DNA from: Candidatus Defluviibacillus avedoerensis
GTDB taxonomy: Bacteria > Pseudomonadota > Gammaproteobacteria > Burkholderiales > Burkholderiaceae_C
Direction: 5' to 3'
Assembly (NCBI GenBank): GCA_016703665.1
Contig: JADJBS010000020.1
Coordinates: 868,001 to 932,000 of the forward strand
DNA: 64,000 bases
The notes beneath the pieces were generated by a model, which worked only from the letters and a program-made list of their open reading frames with translations, was not told the DNA's origin and made no database searches. Shown piece by piece: positions 43,957 through 52,796 of the stretch. The stretch's first letter is position 1. Each line of letters starts with the position of its first letter. The position numbers were made by a program, and so were the translations under genes.

Positions 43957-44819
43957 ATGCCGGGGGTAGTCGCCGCCGACGATCCAAAGCGGGACGATAA
44001 CGGTGCTGTGCTGGTAGCCGCTATGCCGGATGTGGTGGACCAGGTGGCCTTGGCCCGCCTGTATGGCGAGCCACTGTTTGCGCTACCGAACGATCTCTAT
44101 ATTCCCCCCGATGCACTCGAAGTCTTTCTGGAGGCCTTTGAGGGCCCGCTGGATTTGCTGCTGTACCTGATCCGACGGCAGAACTTCAACATTCTTGACA
44201 TCCCCATGGCCGGCTTGACGCGCCAGTACCTGAGCTACGTGGACGAGATTCGCACGCGCAACCTGGAGCTGGCCGCCGAATATCTGCTGATGGCGGCGAT
44301 GCTGATCGAGATCAAATCCCGCATGCTGCTACCGCCCAAGAAGGCAGCAGAGGGAGAAGAGCCCGAAGACCCGCGCGCCGAACTGGTTCGCCGCCTGCTC
44401 GAATACGAACAGATGAAGCAGGCTGCCGCACGCATCAATTCACACCCGCTGTTTGGTCGCGATTTCCTGAAAGCTCAGGTCTACATCGAGCAATCGATGC
44501 ACCCGCGCTTTCCAGAGGTCCATCTCGCAGATTTACAGGAGGCCTGGGCGTCCATCCTGAAGCGTGCCAACCTGGTTCAGCACCACAAGATCACCCGTGA
44601 AGAACTGAGCGTGCGCGAGCACATGAGCATCGTGCTTCGTATCCTCCAAGGCCGCAAGTTTGTGGAGTTCGAAAATTTGTTTGACGCAAGCGCTGGCGCC
44701 CTGTGCTGGTGGTGACCTTCATTGCGCTGCTGGAACTGGCCAAGGAAACACTGGTCGAGATCACGCAGGCCGAGGCATTTGCACCCATTTACGTGCGGCT
44801 GGCATATTCGACCGCCTGA
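43957..44819 (+). CDS. scpA: Segregation and condensation protein A (one frameshift)
   Basis: Kleisin subunit of the Smc-ScpA-ScpB condensin complex. Start ATG 43957 (MPGVVAADD), with a variable N-terminus. The kleisin core reads ALEVFLEAFEGPLDLLLYLI, RRQNFNILDIPMAGLTRQYL, AAEYLLMAAMLIEIKSRMLL and LVRRLLEYEQMKQAAARINS. The C-terminal winged helix, LSVREHMSIVLRILQGRKFV, is followed by a frame change near 44698 into VLVVTFIALLELAKETLVEI and TQAEAFAPIYVRLAY. No scpB follows here. Instead a convergent diguanylate cyclase gene begins 9 bp away. Confidence 0.9.
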
Positions 44820-44827
44820 TTGCCGAC

Positions 44828-45869
44828 CTAGAAAAAGTCGACCTCTTTGATGTCGTCCGCCAGCTCGGTGAGCTTGCCGTCCCGGACCAACGCGTCAAAT
44901 TCACACACCTGATTGCGCCCATGCCCCTTGGCGTAATAGACCGCTTTGTCGGCCCGGTCAAAGGCATTGCTGGGCGTGTCGTCCAGACGGACCCGAGAGA
45001 ACCCAATGCTGACGGTGATGGTGCCAACCTGGGGAAAGGAGTGCTCTTGCACCTGCTCTCGAAACCGGGCCATGGCCTGGGCAGCGTCTGAGGGCTGATG
45101 GCAGCGCATCAACACCACAAATTCCTCACCCCCAAAGCGGTACAAGCGGTCTTGAATGCGGAAGTTGATGCGCATCAGGCGCGCCATCAGCAGCAAGACC
45201 TCGTCCCCAATCAGGTGGCCAAAGTTGTCGTTCACCCGTTTGAAGTAGTCAATGTCAATCACTGCGAGCCAGTAGCTGTCGGAAACACTGCTGCCTCGGC
45301 GGTCAGCGGCCGACGCTACGCTCGTTGCGGTTGAGCTCAATGGCGGCCTTGAAGAAAGCGTCGTCAAAGGTCTTGCGATTGAGCAGTTCTGTCAGCGTAT
45401 CTTTTCACCGTAGTCCAGCAGACCTTGCAGGTTCTGGTAAATCTTCAGAATGCCTGCCACCGAGTGCAGGGTTTTACGGGCCAGGCGGCGCGGCGTCAGC
45501 AATTCCAGCACACCCACGGTTCCCTGGGCGGTCGAACCATAGGGCAACACCGTGGCATACGGGCCGATCCCGACTTCGTTGATTTTGCCCGGTTGACAGG
45601 GCGTGCTGCCAGTAACCGACCGAGGACAACAGCGGCAATGCAGTCAAATCCACACCCACGGTGTCGCGAACGGGCAACTGCTCGCGGCTATCCTGGCGAC
45701 AGCAGGTCAACCAGCGGGCATTCTCTTCTTCGCCCACCACGCAGGCAAGGCGAATGGCACATTGCTGCTGCCCACACAGCCGCATGACCAGGCTCACCAG
45801 GTCAATGTCCAGCTGGTCACGGTTTCGCAACGCGGACAGGTCTGCCAAAGCGCCGACGACATCAATCAT
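44828..45869 (-). CDS. GAF-like sensor diguanylate cyclase (frameshifted)
   Basis: Starts at ATG 45869. The N-terminal roughly 170 residues are a GAF-like module (VGALADLSALRNRDQLDIDL, VSLVMRLCGQQQCAIRLACV, DLTALPLLSSVGYWQHAL). This module and the linker (LLDYGEKDTLTELLNRKTFD) are spread over several frames between 45590 and 45330. The GGDEF domain reads WLAVIDIDYFKRVNDNFGHL and RLYRFGGEEFVVLMRCH, ending VDFF. The GGEEF active site and metal Asp residues are intact, so cyclic-di-GMP synthesis is likely if the gene is whole. No membrane segments are seen. Confidence 0.78.
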
Positions 45870-45976
45870 GGTCAGAGTCTAAAGCTCCTGGAAAGACCCT
45901 TGTGTTCCCTTGCCCATTGGGACTGTCCTTGTGCCGGGCATGCCGGACAGGTCTGGGGGTGCTATGGTAACGCCCC

Positions 45977-46486
45977 ATGAGACTGCTTCTTGTTGAAGAC
46001 GACCCTGCCATGCAAACCACGCTGCAACGCACCCTGAAGCGGCGCGGCTTTGAGGTCAATCCCTGCATTGATGGCTCGCAAGCCCTGGCGCTGTGGACTG
46101 AATCAATGCCGGACATCGTGGTGCTGGATTTGAGTCTGCCGGGGATCGACGGCCTGGACGTGCTGACCCAGGCCCGTCAGTCGGGCTTGCGCACGCCCGT
46201 ACTGATCCTGACCGCGCGCGGCACGGTGGGCGACAGGGTGCTGGGTCTGAACGCAGGTGCAGACGATTACCTGCCCAAGCCTTTTGACCTGGATGAACTA
46301 GAGGCCAGACTGAAAGCACTTTACCGTCGGCATGTCACCGTCGATGGCAAAGGCTCTTTGTTACCAAGCGAAGCAAAAACAGGTTTTACGGCGCACCATA
46401 CGGGCGATTTTCGCTATGAAAAAGAGAGTGGCGCCTCAGCTGTTGCTGGGCCTGCTGATACCCATCGTTGTGTTGATCGGTTTTAA
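45977..46486 (+). CDS. TctD-like response regulator lacking its DNA-binding domain
   Basis: OmpR-family receiver: MRLLLVEDDPAMQTTLQRTL, phospho-acceptor Asp51 (VVLDLSLPGIDG), then LTARGTVGDRVLGLNAGADD and YLPKPFDLDELEARLKALYR. Normal relatives continue with a winged-helix DNA-binding domain of about 100 residues. Here only about 25 codons separate the receiver from the kinase start, and the C-terminal residues after 46340 are out-of-family read-through. The lack of DNA for the domain cannot be explained by one base error. It is either a real internal deletion or an assembly collapse. Confidence 0.75.
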   Translation: MRLLLVEDDPAMQTTLQRTLKRRGFEVNPCIDGSQALALWTESMPDIVVLDLSLPGIDGLDVLTQARQSGLRTPVLILTARGTVGDRVLGLNAGADDYLPKPFDLDELEARLKALYRRHVTVDGKGSLLPSEAKTGFTAHHTGDFRYEKESGASAVAGPADTHRCVDRF

Positions 46487-47673
46487 CGCGGTCAGCCTCT
46501 ATAGCCAGGCCCTGCAGGCCATCAACACGGCGTACGACCGGACCTTGCTGGCCTCGGCCAAATCCATTGGCGAACAGCTGAATGTGCGCGGGTACGAACA
46601 GCAGGCCGAGTTGATCGCGACGGTGCCCCATGCCCGTGCGCGTGGCCGTGCTGTTACAGCCCGTCGCAGGGACGGACGGGCGGGGCATGGCCGTGATCCA
46701 GGTGGCAGAAACCCTTGAGTTGCGCCTGCGGCTGGCAAAGCAAATTCTGCTGGACACGGTCTGGCGGCAAGCCATTCTGGTCTTGTTGCTGGCCACCGCC
46801 GTGGTGCTGGTGGTCCAGCGCGCCACCCAGCCGGTGCGGACCTTGAGCGAAAATCTACAGGCGCGGCAAAGTCAGACCTGTCGCCGGTTGCAACTGACCA
46901 TGCCCCGCATGAACTGCGCCCCCTGCTGGACGCAACCAACCAGGTGATGGCCCGGCTGGCTAGGCTGCTGGCACACCAGAAGCGTTTCGTGCGGGACAGC
47001 TCGCACCAGTTGCGCACGCCACTGGCGGTGCTGAAGGCGCAAATTCAGTCAGCCCTGCGCGGGGACATTGCACCGCGTGACGCCCTGTTGGAGATCAATG
47101 ACACAGTGGAGCGCGCCACCCGGCTGGCCAACCAGATGCTGTCGCTGGCCAAGGTAGAACAGCTGCACCAGCAGGGTGAGCACGGACCCCATGACCTGAC
47201 GCTGATCGTGCGTGAAGTTGCGCTGGATTTAGCCCCGCTGATTGCCGACAAGTCACTGGACTTTGACATCCACACCGAGCCAACCTGGGTCGCTGCTCAC
47301 GACTGGATGCTGCGCGAACTCAGTCGCAACCTGCTGCACAACGCCATCAAGGCGTTGCCGCCAGGTGGGCGACTCACCGTGACCTTGACCCATGGGGCAG
47401 TGAGGCCGTGCTGCGCATTACCGACAACGGGCCGGGTATCGCCGCCGACTTGCAGGACCGGCTGTTTCAACCCTTTGCGACGGGCAATACCCCGTCTGTC
47501 TCGGGCAACTCCCCCAGGGCTTTGGCTTGGGCTTGACGATTTGCCACGAAATTGCGCAGGTACTGGGCGGAAACTTGCGCCTGGACAACCGCCTTGTGGA
47601 CGGGGCCGTTCAAGGGGTTGATGCGGTCTTCACGCTGCCGGTATCACCACCCCCAGATCAGCCAGCGCTCTGA
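46416..47673 (+). CDS. TctE-like sensor histidine kinase with shortened sensor domain (frameshifted)
   Basis: Start ATG 46416. Membrane helix 1 is QLLLGLLIPIVVLIGFNAVS. The periplasmic part begins TAYDRTLLASAKSIGEQLNV and ends abruptly at IATVPHA near 46627, joining directly to PVRVAVLLQPVAGTDGRGMA. The middle of the sensor is absent compared with TctE-type kinases. Then come helix 2 (AILVLLLATAVVLVVQRATQ), HAMP, the H-box RFVRDSSHQLRTPLAVLKAQ, the N-box LSRNLLHNAIKALPPGG and, after a frame change near 47400, ITDNGPGIAADLQDRLFQPF and GFGLGLTICHEIAQVLGG. It ends at TGA 47671-47673 and overlaps the convergent HAD gene by 44 bp. Confidence 0.78.
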
Positions 47674-48280
47674 CCAGCTGGGCGGCGTTCTGGAAGCGAA
47701 TGGCAGACCAGCCAAATGCTCGGGCCGCGTCGACATTGGCCGGCAAATCATCGATGAACACCGTGCGATGCGCTGGCAAGGCGTGGCGCTTACCCAGCAT
47801 GTCGAATATCGCTGGATCAGGTTTGATCAACTTGACATCCCCCGAGTAGATGCCGCCGTCAAACCACTGCAAAAATTCGTGCCGCTGCGCCAGCACCCGC
47901 GCGTAGGGCGAGGGCATGTTGGACAGGTAGTAGAGTTGAAACGGTACACCACGAAGCAACGTTTTTGCGTCCCGCAAGACACGCAAGCCCTGGAGCACGG
48001 CCAGCGTTTCAGGGATGGGCGTCAGGCGCTCGCCAATGTGGCTGACCAACTCCACCACCTGCGCCTCGGGCAAAGCCAGGCGTCCCACGGTGCGCTTAAT
48101 CACCTCTTGCTGGTCAAGCAACCCCTGGTCAAAGGCATGCCAGTCAGCGTGTCGAAAAATGTTGGCCGCCAGGGCATTGGCAGCCTGTGTATGCGGTGCA
48201 TGGTCCGGAAAGTGTTGACGCACCAGCTCTGCAGGCTGCCAGTCAAACAGCACCGCGCCAAAGTCAAACACCACATTCAT
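47630..48280 (-). CDS. HAD-superfamily phosphatase (YihX-like)
   Basis: 216 aa cytosolic haloacid-dehalogenase-fold hydrolase. Motif I is VFDFGAVLFDW, motif II LYYLSNMPS, motif III DVKLIKPDPAIFDML and motif IV TVFIDDLPANVDAA. This is the pattern of small phosphatases acting on sugar phosphates and related metabolites (E. coli YihX hydrolyses alpha-glucose-1-phosphate). The start overlaps the pgi stop by 4 bp, so it is the last gene of the ABC-EamA-tal-pgi-HAD run. The context favours a sugar-phosphate substrate, as an inference. Confidence 0.85.
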   Translation of the reverse strand: MNVVFDFGAVLFDWQPAELVRQHFPDHAPHTQAANALAANIFRHADWHAFDQGLLDQQEVIKRTVGRLALPEAQVVELVSHIGERLTPIPETLAVLQGLRVLRDAKTLLRGVPFQLYYLSNMPSPYARVLAQRHEFLQWFDGGIYSGDVKLIKPDPAIFDMLGKRHALPAHRTVFIDDLPANVDAARAFGWSAIRFQNAAQLVRALADLGVVIPAA

Positions 48281-49842
48281 CGCAAGCGGTACAGCAGCGT
48301 GGCCGTCGAAGCGTCCAGCCCAGTCACATCCCCTGACGCCAGTCGTGGTTCAATGTCTTTGGCCAGTACCTTACCCAGCTCGACGCCCCACTGGTCGAAA
48401 CTGTTGATGCCCCAGATCGCACCACTGACAAACACCCGGTGCTCGTACATCGCCAAGAAGGCTCCCAGGGTGGTGGGGCTCAACTCGTCCAGCACAAAGA
48501 AGCTGCTGGGGCGGTTACCCGGAAAGTTCTTGTGCCCAGCCTGGTCACTCTGCCCCTGCAACAAGGCTTGCGCCTGCGCCAGCGCATTGGCAAGCAGCTT
48601 GGGGTGGTGACCCGGCAAATCGTGCGCTGCTGACTTGACCGCCAGGAACTCCACGGGCACCACATCTGTGCCCTGGTGCAGCATCTGGAAATAGGCATGC
48701 TGGCCGTTGGTGCCGGGTTCACCCCAGAGAACGGGTGAGGTGCCGTAGCTCAAAGGCTTGCCATTCAAGTCCACCTGTTTGCCATTGCTTTCCATCTCCA
48801 GCTGTTGAAAGTAGGCAGGCAAACGCCGCAAAGCTGCGTGATAGGGTGCAATGCACCGACTGGTAAAGCCATGAAAGTTGCGGTACCAGACATCGAGCAG
48901 GCCCAGCCGCACCGGCAAGTTTTGTGCAAGCGGTGCTGTACGAAAATGCTCATCCATGGCGTGAGCACCGGCCAGCATATGCCTGAAGCCCCCTGCGCCA
49001 ATCGCAATGGCAACGGGCAGGCCGATTGCAGACCAGATCGAATAGCGCCCACCCACCCAGTCCCAAAAACCGAAGGTGGTGTTGATTCCAAATGTTTTGG
49101 CAGCTGCGACATTGGTGGTGAGTGCCACGAAATGCCTGGCCGTATCCTGACCACCGTTGGCCACAAACCAGGCCTTGGCTGATTCGGCGTTGGTCATGGT
49201 CTCAGTGGTGGTGAAGGTCTTGGACGCGATCAGGAACAGGGTGTTCCGCGGGTTCAGGTCTTTCAGCGTCGCAGCCAGTTCATGACCGTCCACATTGGAC
49301 ACAAAGTGAAAGCGCTTGCCAGGAACACGGTACGCATCCAGCGCAAGCACCGCCATCTGCGGCCCCAGGTCTGAGCCACCGATGCCGATGTTGACAATAT
49401 CCGTGATCTGCACATCAGACCGCACGGTTTCTGCAAACGCCAGCATGGCATCCAACGTGGAGTGGACAGCCTGCAGTTCAAACGCTACATTTTCAATAGC
49501 TAAATCTATATATCCGTCCTGCCTTAAAGCCGGTTTCCTTAGCAAAAAATGCATCACAGCACGTTGCTCGGTGCTGTTGATGGCCTCTCCCGCGAACATG
49601 GCATCGCGCCGTTGCGTGACACCGCACTGTTCGGCCAGTTTCAGCAGCAGCGCCTCGGTGTCCGCATCGATCAAGTTCTTCGACAACTCGGCGTACACAT
49701 GCGGCGCCTGCATGTTCCAGTACGGCACACGTCGCGGATCGTCCTTCAGCGCCTGTCTGGCATCAAAGGTTTTGCCAGACTCATGAAAATGAGCACGCAG
49801 CGCGGCCCAGGCGGGTGTTTGATCGCATCGCATGGTGTGCAT
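48277..49842 (-). CDS. pgi: Glucose-6-phosphate isomerase
   Basis: 521 aa, full-length. Interconverts glucose-6-phosphate and fructose-6-phosphate. Signature stretches: NIGIGGSDLGPQMAVLALDA, FHFVSNVDGHELAATLKDLN, LFLIASKTFTTTETMTNAES, FGFWDWVGGRYSIWSAIGLP and FDQWGVELGKVLA, with catalytic Glu in WGEPGTNGQHAYFQMLHQG and LPGHHPKLLANALAQ. The start is ATG 49842; ATG 49833 has the better distance to the AAGGGGG ribosome site. An unusually AT-rich patch (about 49485-49535) encodes LRQDGYIDLAIENVAFELQ, where most relatives have a different short segment. It is encoded between tal (18 bp upstream) and the HAD gene (overlap). Confidence 0.96.
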   Translation of the reverse strand: MHTMRCDQTPAWAALRAHFHESGKTFDARQALKDDPRRVPYWNMQAPHVYAELSKNLIDADTEALLLKLAEQCGVTQRRDAMFAGEAINSTEQRAVMHFLLRKPALRQDGYIDLAIENVAFELQAVHSTLDAMLAFAETVRSDVQITDIVNIGIGGSDLGPQMAVLALDAYRVPGKRFHFVSNVDGHELAATLKDLNPRNTLFLIASKTFTTTETMTNAESAKAWFVANGGQDTARHFVALTTNVAAAKTFGINTTFGFWDWVGGRYSIWSAIGLPVAIAIGAGGFRHMLAGAHAMDEHFRTAPLAQNLPVRLGLLDVWYRNFHGFTSRCIAPYHAALRRLPAYFQQLEMESNGKQVDLNGKPLSYGTSPVLWGEPGTNGQHAYFQMLHQGTDVVPVEFLAVKSAAHDLPGHHPKLLANALAQAQALLQGQSDQAGHKNFPGNRPSSFFVLDELSPTTLGAFLAMYEHRVFVSGAIWGINSFDQWGVELGKVLAKDIEPRLASGDVTGLDASTATLLYRLR

Positions 49843-49860
49843 CCCCCTTGTGTTGAAGTC

Positions 49861-50807
49861 TTATGCCGCCAGCAGCAGTTGGTCCAGCTTGGCCGCATCG
49901 ACGGCAAACGCGCGGATACCCTCGGCAAGCTTTTCGGTGGCCATGGCGTCGTCATTCAATGCATAACGAAAGCCTGGTTCGTCATAGTTGACTATGGGCA
50001 GGTCCAACGCTTTGGCGGCGACGGCATCCAGCGCTGCAGGCAGTGGCGCATCGGCCGCAGCCAGCTGAGCCAGCAACTCAGGCGCGATGGTCAGCAGATC
50101 ACAGCCCGCCAGCGCGGTAATCTGCCCAATGTTGCGAAAGCTCGCCCCATGACTTCAGTGGCAACCCCAAACTTCTTGTAGTGGTTGTAGATCGCACGCA
50201 CGGATTTGACGCCTGGGTCGTTGGCGCCCGTGTTGGCGGCTTCGTCCCATGCAGCACCAGCAGATTTTTTGTACCAGTCGTAAATGCGGCCCACAAAGGG
50301 TGAGATCAATTGCACCTTGGCCTGGCCGCAGGCCACTGCCTGCGCAAATGAAAACAGCAGCGTCAAGTTGGTGTGAATGCCCTTGCGCTCCAGGGCCTGC
50401 GCGGCTTGGATGCCTTCCCAGGTGGCGGCGATCTTGATCAGGATGCGGTCGGTCGCAATGCCCTCAGCCTGGTACAACTCGATCAGCCGTTCGGCGCGGG
50501 TAAGGGTGGCATTGGTGTCAAAGGACAACCGGGCATCAACCTCGGTGGAAACACGGCCCGGGATCAGAGACAAAATCTCGCAACCAAAGCGCACCAGTAG
50601 GCGGTCCATGATTTCGTCCAAGGGCTTGCCTTTGAATTTGGCCACTGCCTCGCTGAGCAGGGGGGCGTAGTCCGGCTTTTGCACCGCCTTGAGGATCAGG
50701 GATGGATTGGTCGTCGCGTCAGTCGGCTGAAACTGGCTGAGCAGTTTGAAGTCACCCGTGTCAGCAACCACGGTGGTAAGGGTCTTGAGTACTTGGAGTT
50801 GGTTCAT
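49861..50807 (-). CDS. tal: Transaldolase (one frameshift)
   Basis: Class I aldolase of the non-oxidative pentose phosphate pathway, about 315 aa. MNQLQVLKTLTTVVADTGDF starts at ATG 50807. The family core follows: QPTDATTNPSLILKAVQK, STEVDARLSFDTNATLTRAE and ILIKIAATWEGIQAAQALER with the Schiff-base Lys in IKIAATWEG. Next come HTNLTLLFSFAQAVACGQAK and LISPFVGRIYDWYKK. The frame shifts near 50145 (VATEVMG, then ASFRNIGQITALAGCDLLTI) and continues to LDQLLLAA. A single missing base explains the break. Upstream of pgi in the same operon. Confidence 0.93.
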
Positions 50808-50852
50808 GCCCACCATTATCTGGCGTTGCAGTTACATACCTGGAACAAGTTG

Positions 50853-51732
50853 CTAGCCCCACGCGAGGGCCATCACTCCGAGCGCAATGGCACCAGCGCC
50901 CAGCACGCGGGAGCCACGGTCACCCTCGCTGAGCAAATGTCCGCCAATCAGCGCGGCAAACAACATACTGACCTCGCGCGCAGGTGCCACATGACTGATT
51001 GGCGCCAGACGCACAGCATAGAGCACACAGACATAGGCAACGGGGCTGAAGACAGCAACAACCAGCGCATAGCGCCATTGCAATGACCACAGCCGCCGCG
51101 CTTCAGCCCGGTCTCGCAAAACTGAGACGGCGGCAAACGGCAAGCGCAGCAGGTTGCACCAGTAGTCAAACAGAATCGGTGAGATGGCAATAACCTTGAC
51201 GGCGTAGCTGTCCATCACCGTGTAGGCGGCGATCAAGGCGCCTGTGAGCGTGCCCCAGAACACACCCGCTTTTACACGCTGACGCTGTGCTGGGTCGTGT
51301 GCTGCCTTGAAGAGCCCAGGGCCTCCGGCGATGAGGAACACGCCAACCACCACCCCCACAATACCCGCAGCCCCGAGGGCTGACAGTTGCTCACCAAACA
51401 CCAGCACCGCCATGGTGGAGGACAGCAAGGGCGCGCTCCCACGCGCCAGGATACACCACCGTCAAATCACTCTTGCGGTAGCCCGTCAGCAGGCAGACAA
51501 AGTACACCCAATGCACAAAACCACTGGCCGCCATCAAGGCCCATTCGGTGAACCCCCAGGTGGGCACCACATCCCACCCCAGCCACAGGGCCAAGGGCGT
51601 CCACACCGCGGCCATGAGCACACTGCTGAAGAAGGTAAAGCGGGTATCGCCCTGCGCTTTTTTGGCAACGACGTTCCAGCCAGCGTGGATCACCGCCCCC
51701 AGAAGAATCAGCGCAATCGCCGTTAACGGCAC
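50853..51732 (-). CDS. EamA/DMT-superfamily transporter (one frameshift)
   Basis: About 290 aa with ten expected membrane helices. N-terminal half: PLTAIALILLGAVIHAGWNV, VAKKAQGDTRFTFFSSVLMA and GFVHWVYFVCLLTGYRKSDL. The frame changes near 51440 within TVVYPGA-RGSAPLLSS, then TMAVLVFGEQLSALGAAGIV, VFLIAGGPGLFK and ISPILFDYWCNLLRLPFAAV follow. The final EamA repeat is RLAPISHVAPAREVSMLFAA. These transporters export metabolites or drugs; no substrate can be assigned. It sits between the ABC genes (17 bp) and tal (45 bp), suggesting co-transcription. Confidence 0.82.
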
Positions 51733-51749
51733 ACCCTATCGCCGTTCAT

Positions 51750-52796
51750 TCACTGCGCCTTGACCACCGACACACCGTGGTCGGCCAGATCCAGTACCAC
51801 CTCAGTGCCAACGCTTAACACATCAGTCAAATCTGGCGACACCACAAAGATGCTGCCCAGTTCGGTGTCAAAGGTGTATTCGTAAAAGCTGCCCAGGTAG
51901 GACGACTTCTTCAGGGTAGCGGCCAAGCCAGCACCGTCGCGGTGGATGTGCCAGGCTTCGGGCCGCACAGCCACTTTGACCTGGCCTTGTGGCGCACTTT
52001 GGCGCGGTGTAAGCCGCAGCGGCCCCAGCGCAACCGAGCCATCAGCTTGCGCCTGCGCGGGAAAGAGCATGGCCTCGCCCATGAAGCCTGCGACGAATTC
52101 GCTTTGCGGTCGTTCGTACATGTCTTGCGGCGTGCCGCTTTGGGCGATCAGGCCAGCGTTCATCACGATGATCTGGTCGCTAACGGCCAACGCTTCGCTC
52201 TGGTCATGCGTGACATAGGCGACAGTGAGTTGCAGCCGCTGCTGGATGGCGCGGATTTCTTCGCGCATCTCGCGGCGAAGGCGCGCATCCAGGTTCGACA
52301 GTGGCTCGTCAAACAACAGCACGCCGGGCTCCAGTACCAGAGCGCGGGCCAGGGCCACACGTTGCTGCTGGCCGCCTGACAACTCGGATGGCAGGCGTTC
52401 GTTGTAGCCAACCAGACCTACATTCTTGAGCGCTTCGGCTGCTCGGCTGTGGGCTGAATCTTTGGCCACACCCGACATCTTGAGTCCGTACTGCACGTTC
52501 TCGATCACGCTCATGTGCGGAAACAGTGCATAGCTCTGAAACATCATGCTGACATTGCGCTCTGCCGGGCCGAGCGTGGTCACGTCTTTGCCGTTCATGA
52601 TGATCTGGCCCGAGGTGCACGACTCCAGGCCCGCGATCATGCGCAGCAATGTGGTCTTGCCACAGCCTGAAGGGCCCAGGATGGTGGTGAGAGAGCCTTG
52701 CTCCACTTCAAACGACACCCCTTTGACCACCAGCGGAGCCGAACTGTCGGTGCCATAGCGCTTGGTGATGTTGACAAATTCGATGCCCTTGCTCAT
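51750..52796 (-). CDS. ABC transporter ATPase of the AfuC/FbpC type
   Basis: 348 aa. Walker A LGPSGCGKTTLL, Q-loop MMFQSYALFPHMSV, signature LSGGQQQRVALARAL, Walker B VLLFDEPLSNLD and H-loop YVTHDQSEAL are all present. A C-terminal TOBE-type regulatory domain follows (QGQVKVAVRPEAWHIHRDGA). It belongs to the CysA/PotA/FbpC/AfuC group that energises binding-protein-dependent uptake. Its start overlaps the permease stop (4 bp). The neighbouring enzymes argue for sugar-phosphate rather than iron uptake. Confidence 0.9.
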   Translation of the reverse strand: MSKGIEFVNITKRYGTDSSAPLVVKGVSFEVEQGSLTTILGPSGCGKTTLLRMIAGLESCTSGQIIMNGKDVTTLGPAERNVSMMFQSYALFPHMSVIENVQYGLKMSGVAKDSAHSRAAEALKNVGLVGYNERLPSELSGGQQQRVALARALVLEPGVLLFDEPLSNLDARLRREMREEIRAIQQRLQLTVAYVTHDQSEALAVSDQIIVMNAGLIAQSGTPQDMYERPQSEFVAGFMGEAMLFPAQAQADGSVALGPLRLTPRQSAPQGQVKVAVRPEAWHIHRDGAGLAATLKKSSYLGSFYEYTFDTELGSIFVVSPDLTDVLSVGTEVVLDLADHGVSVVKAQ

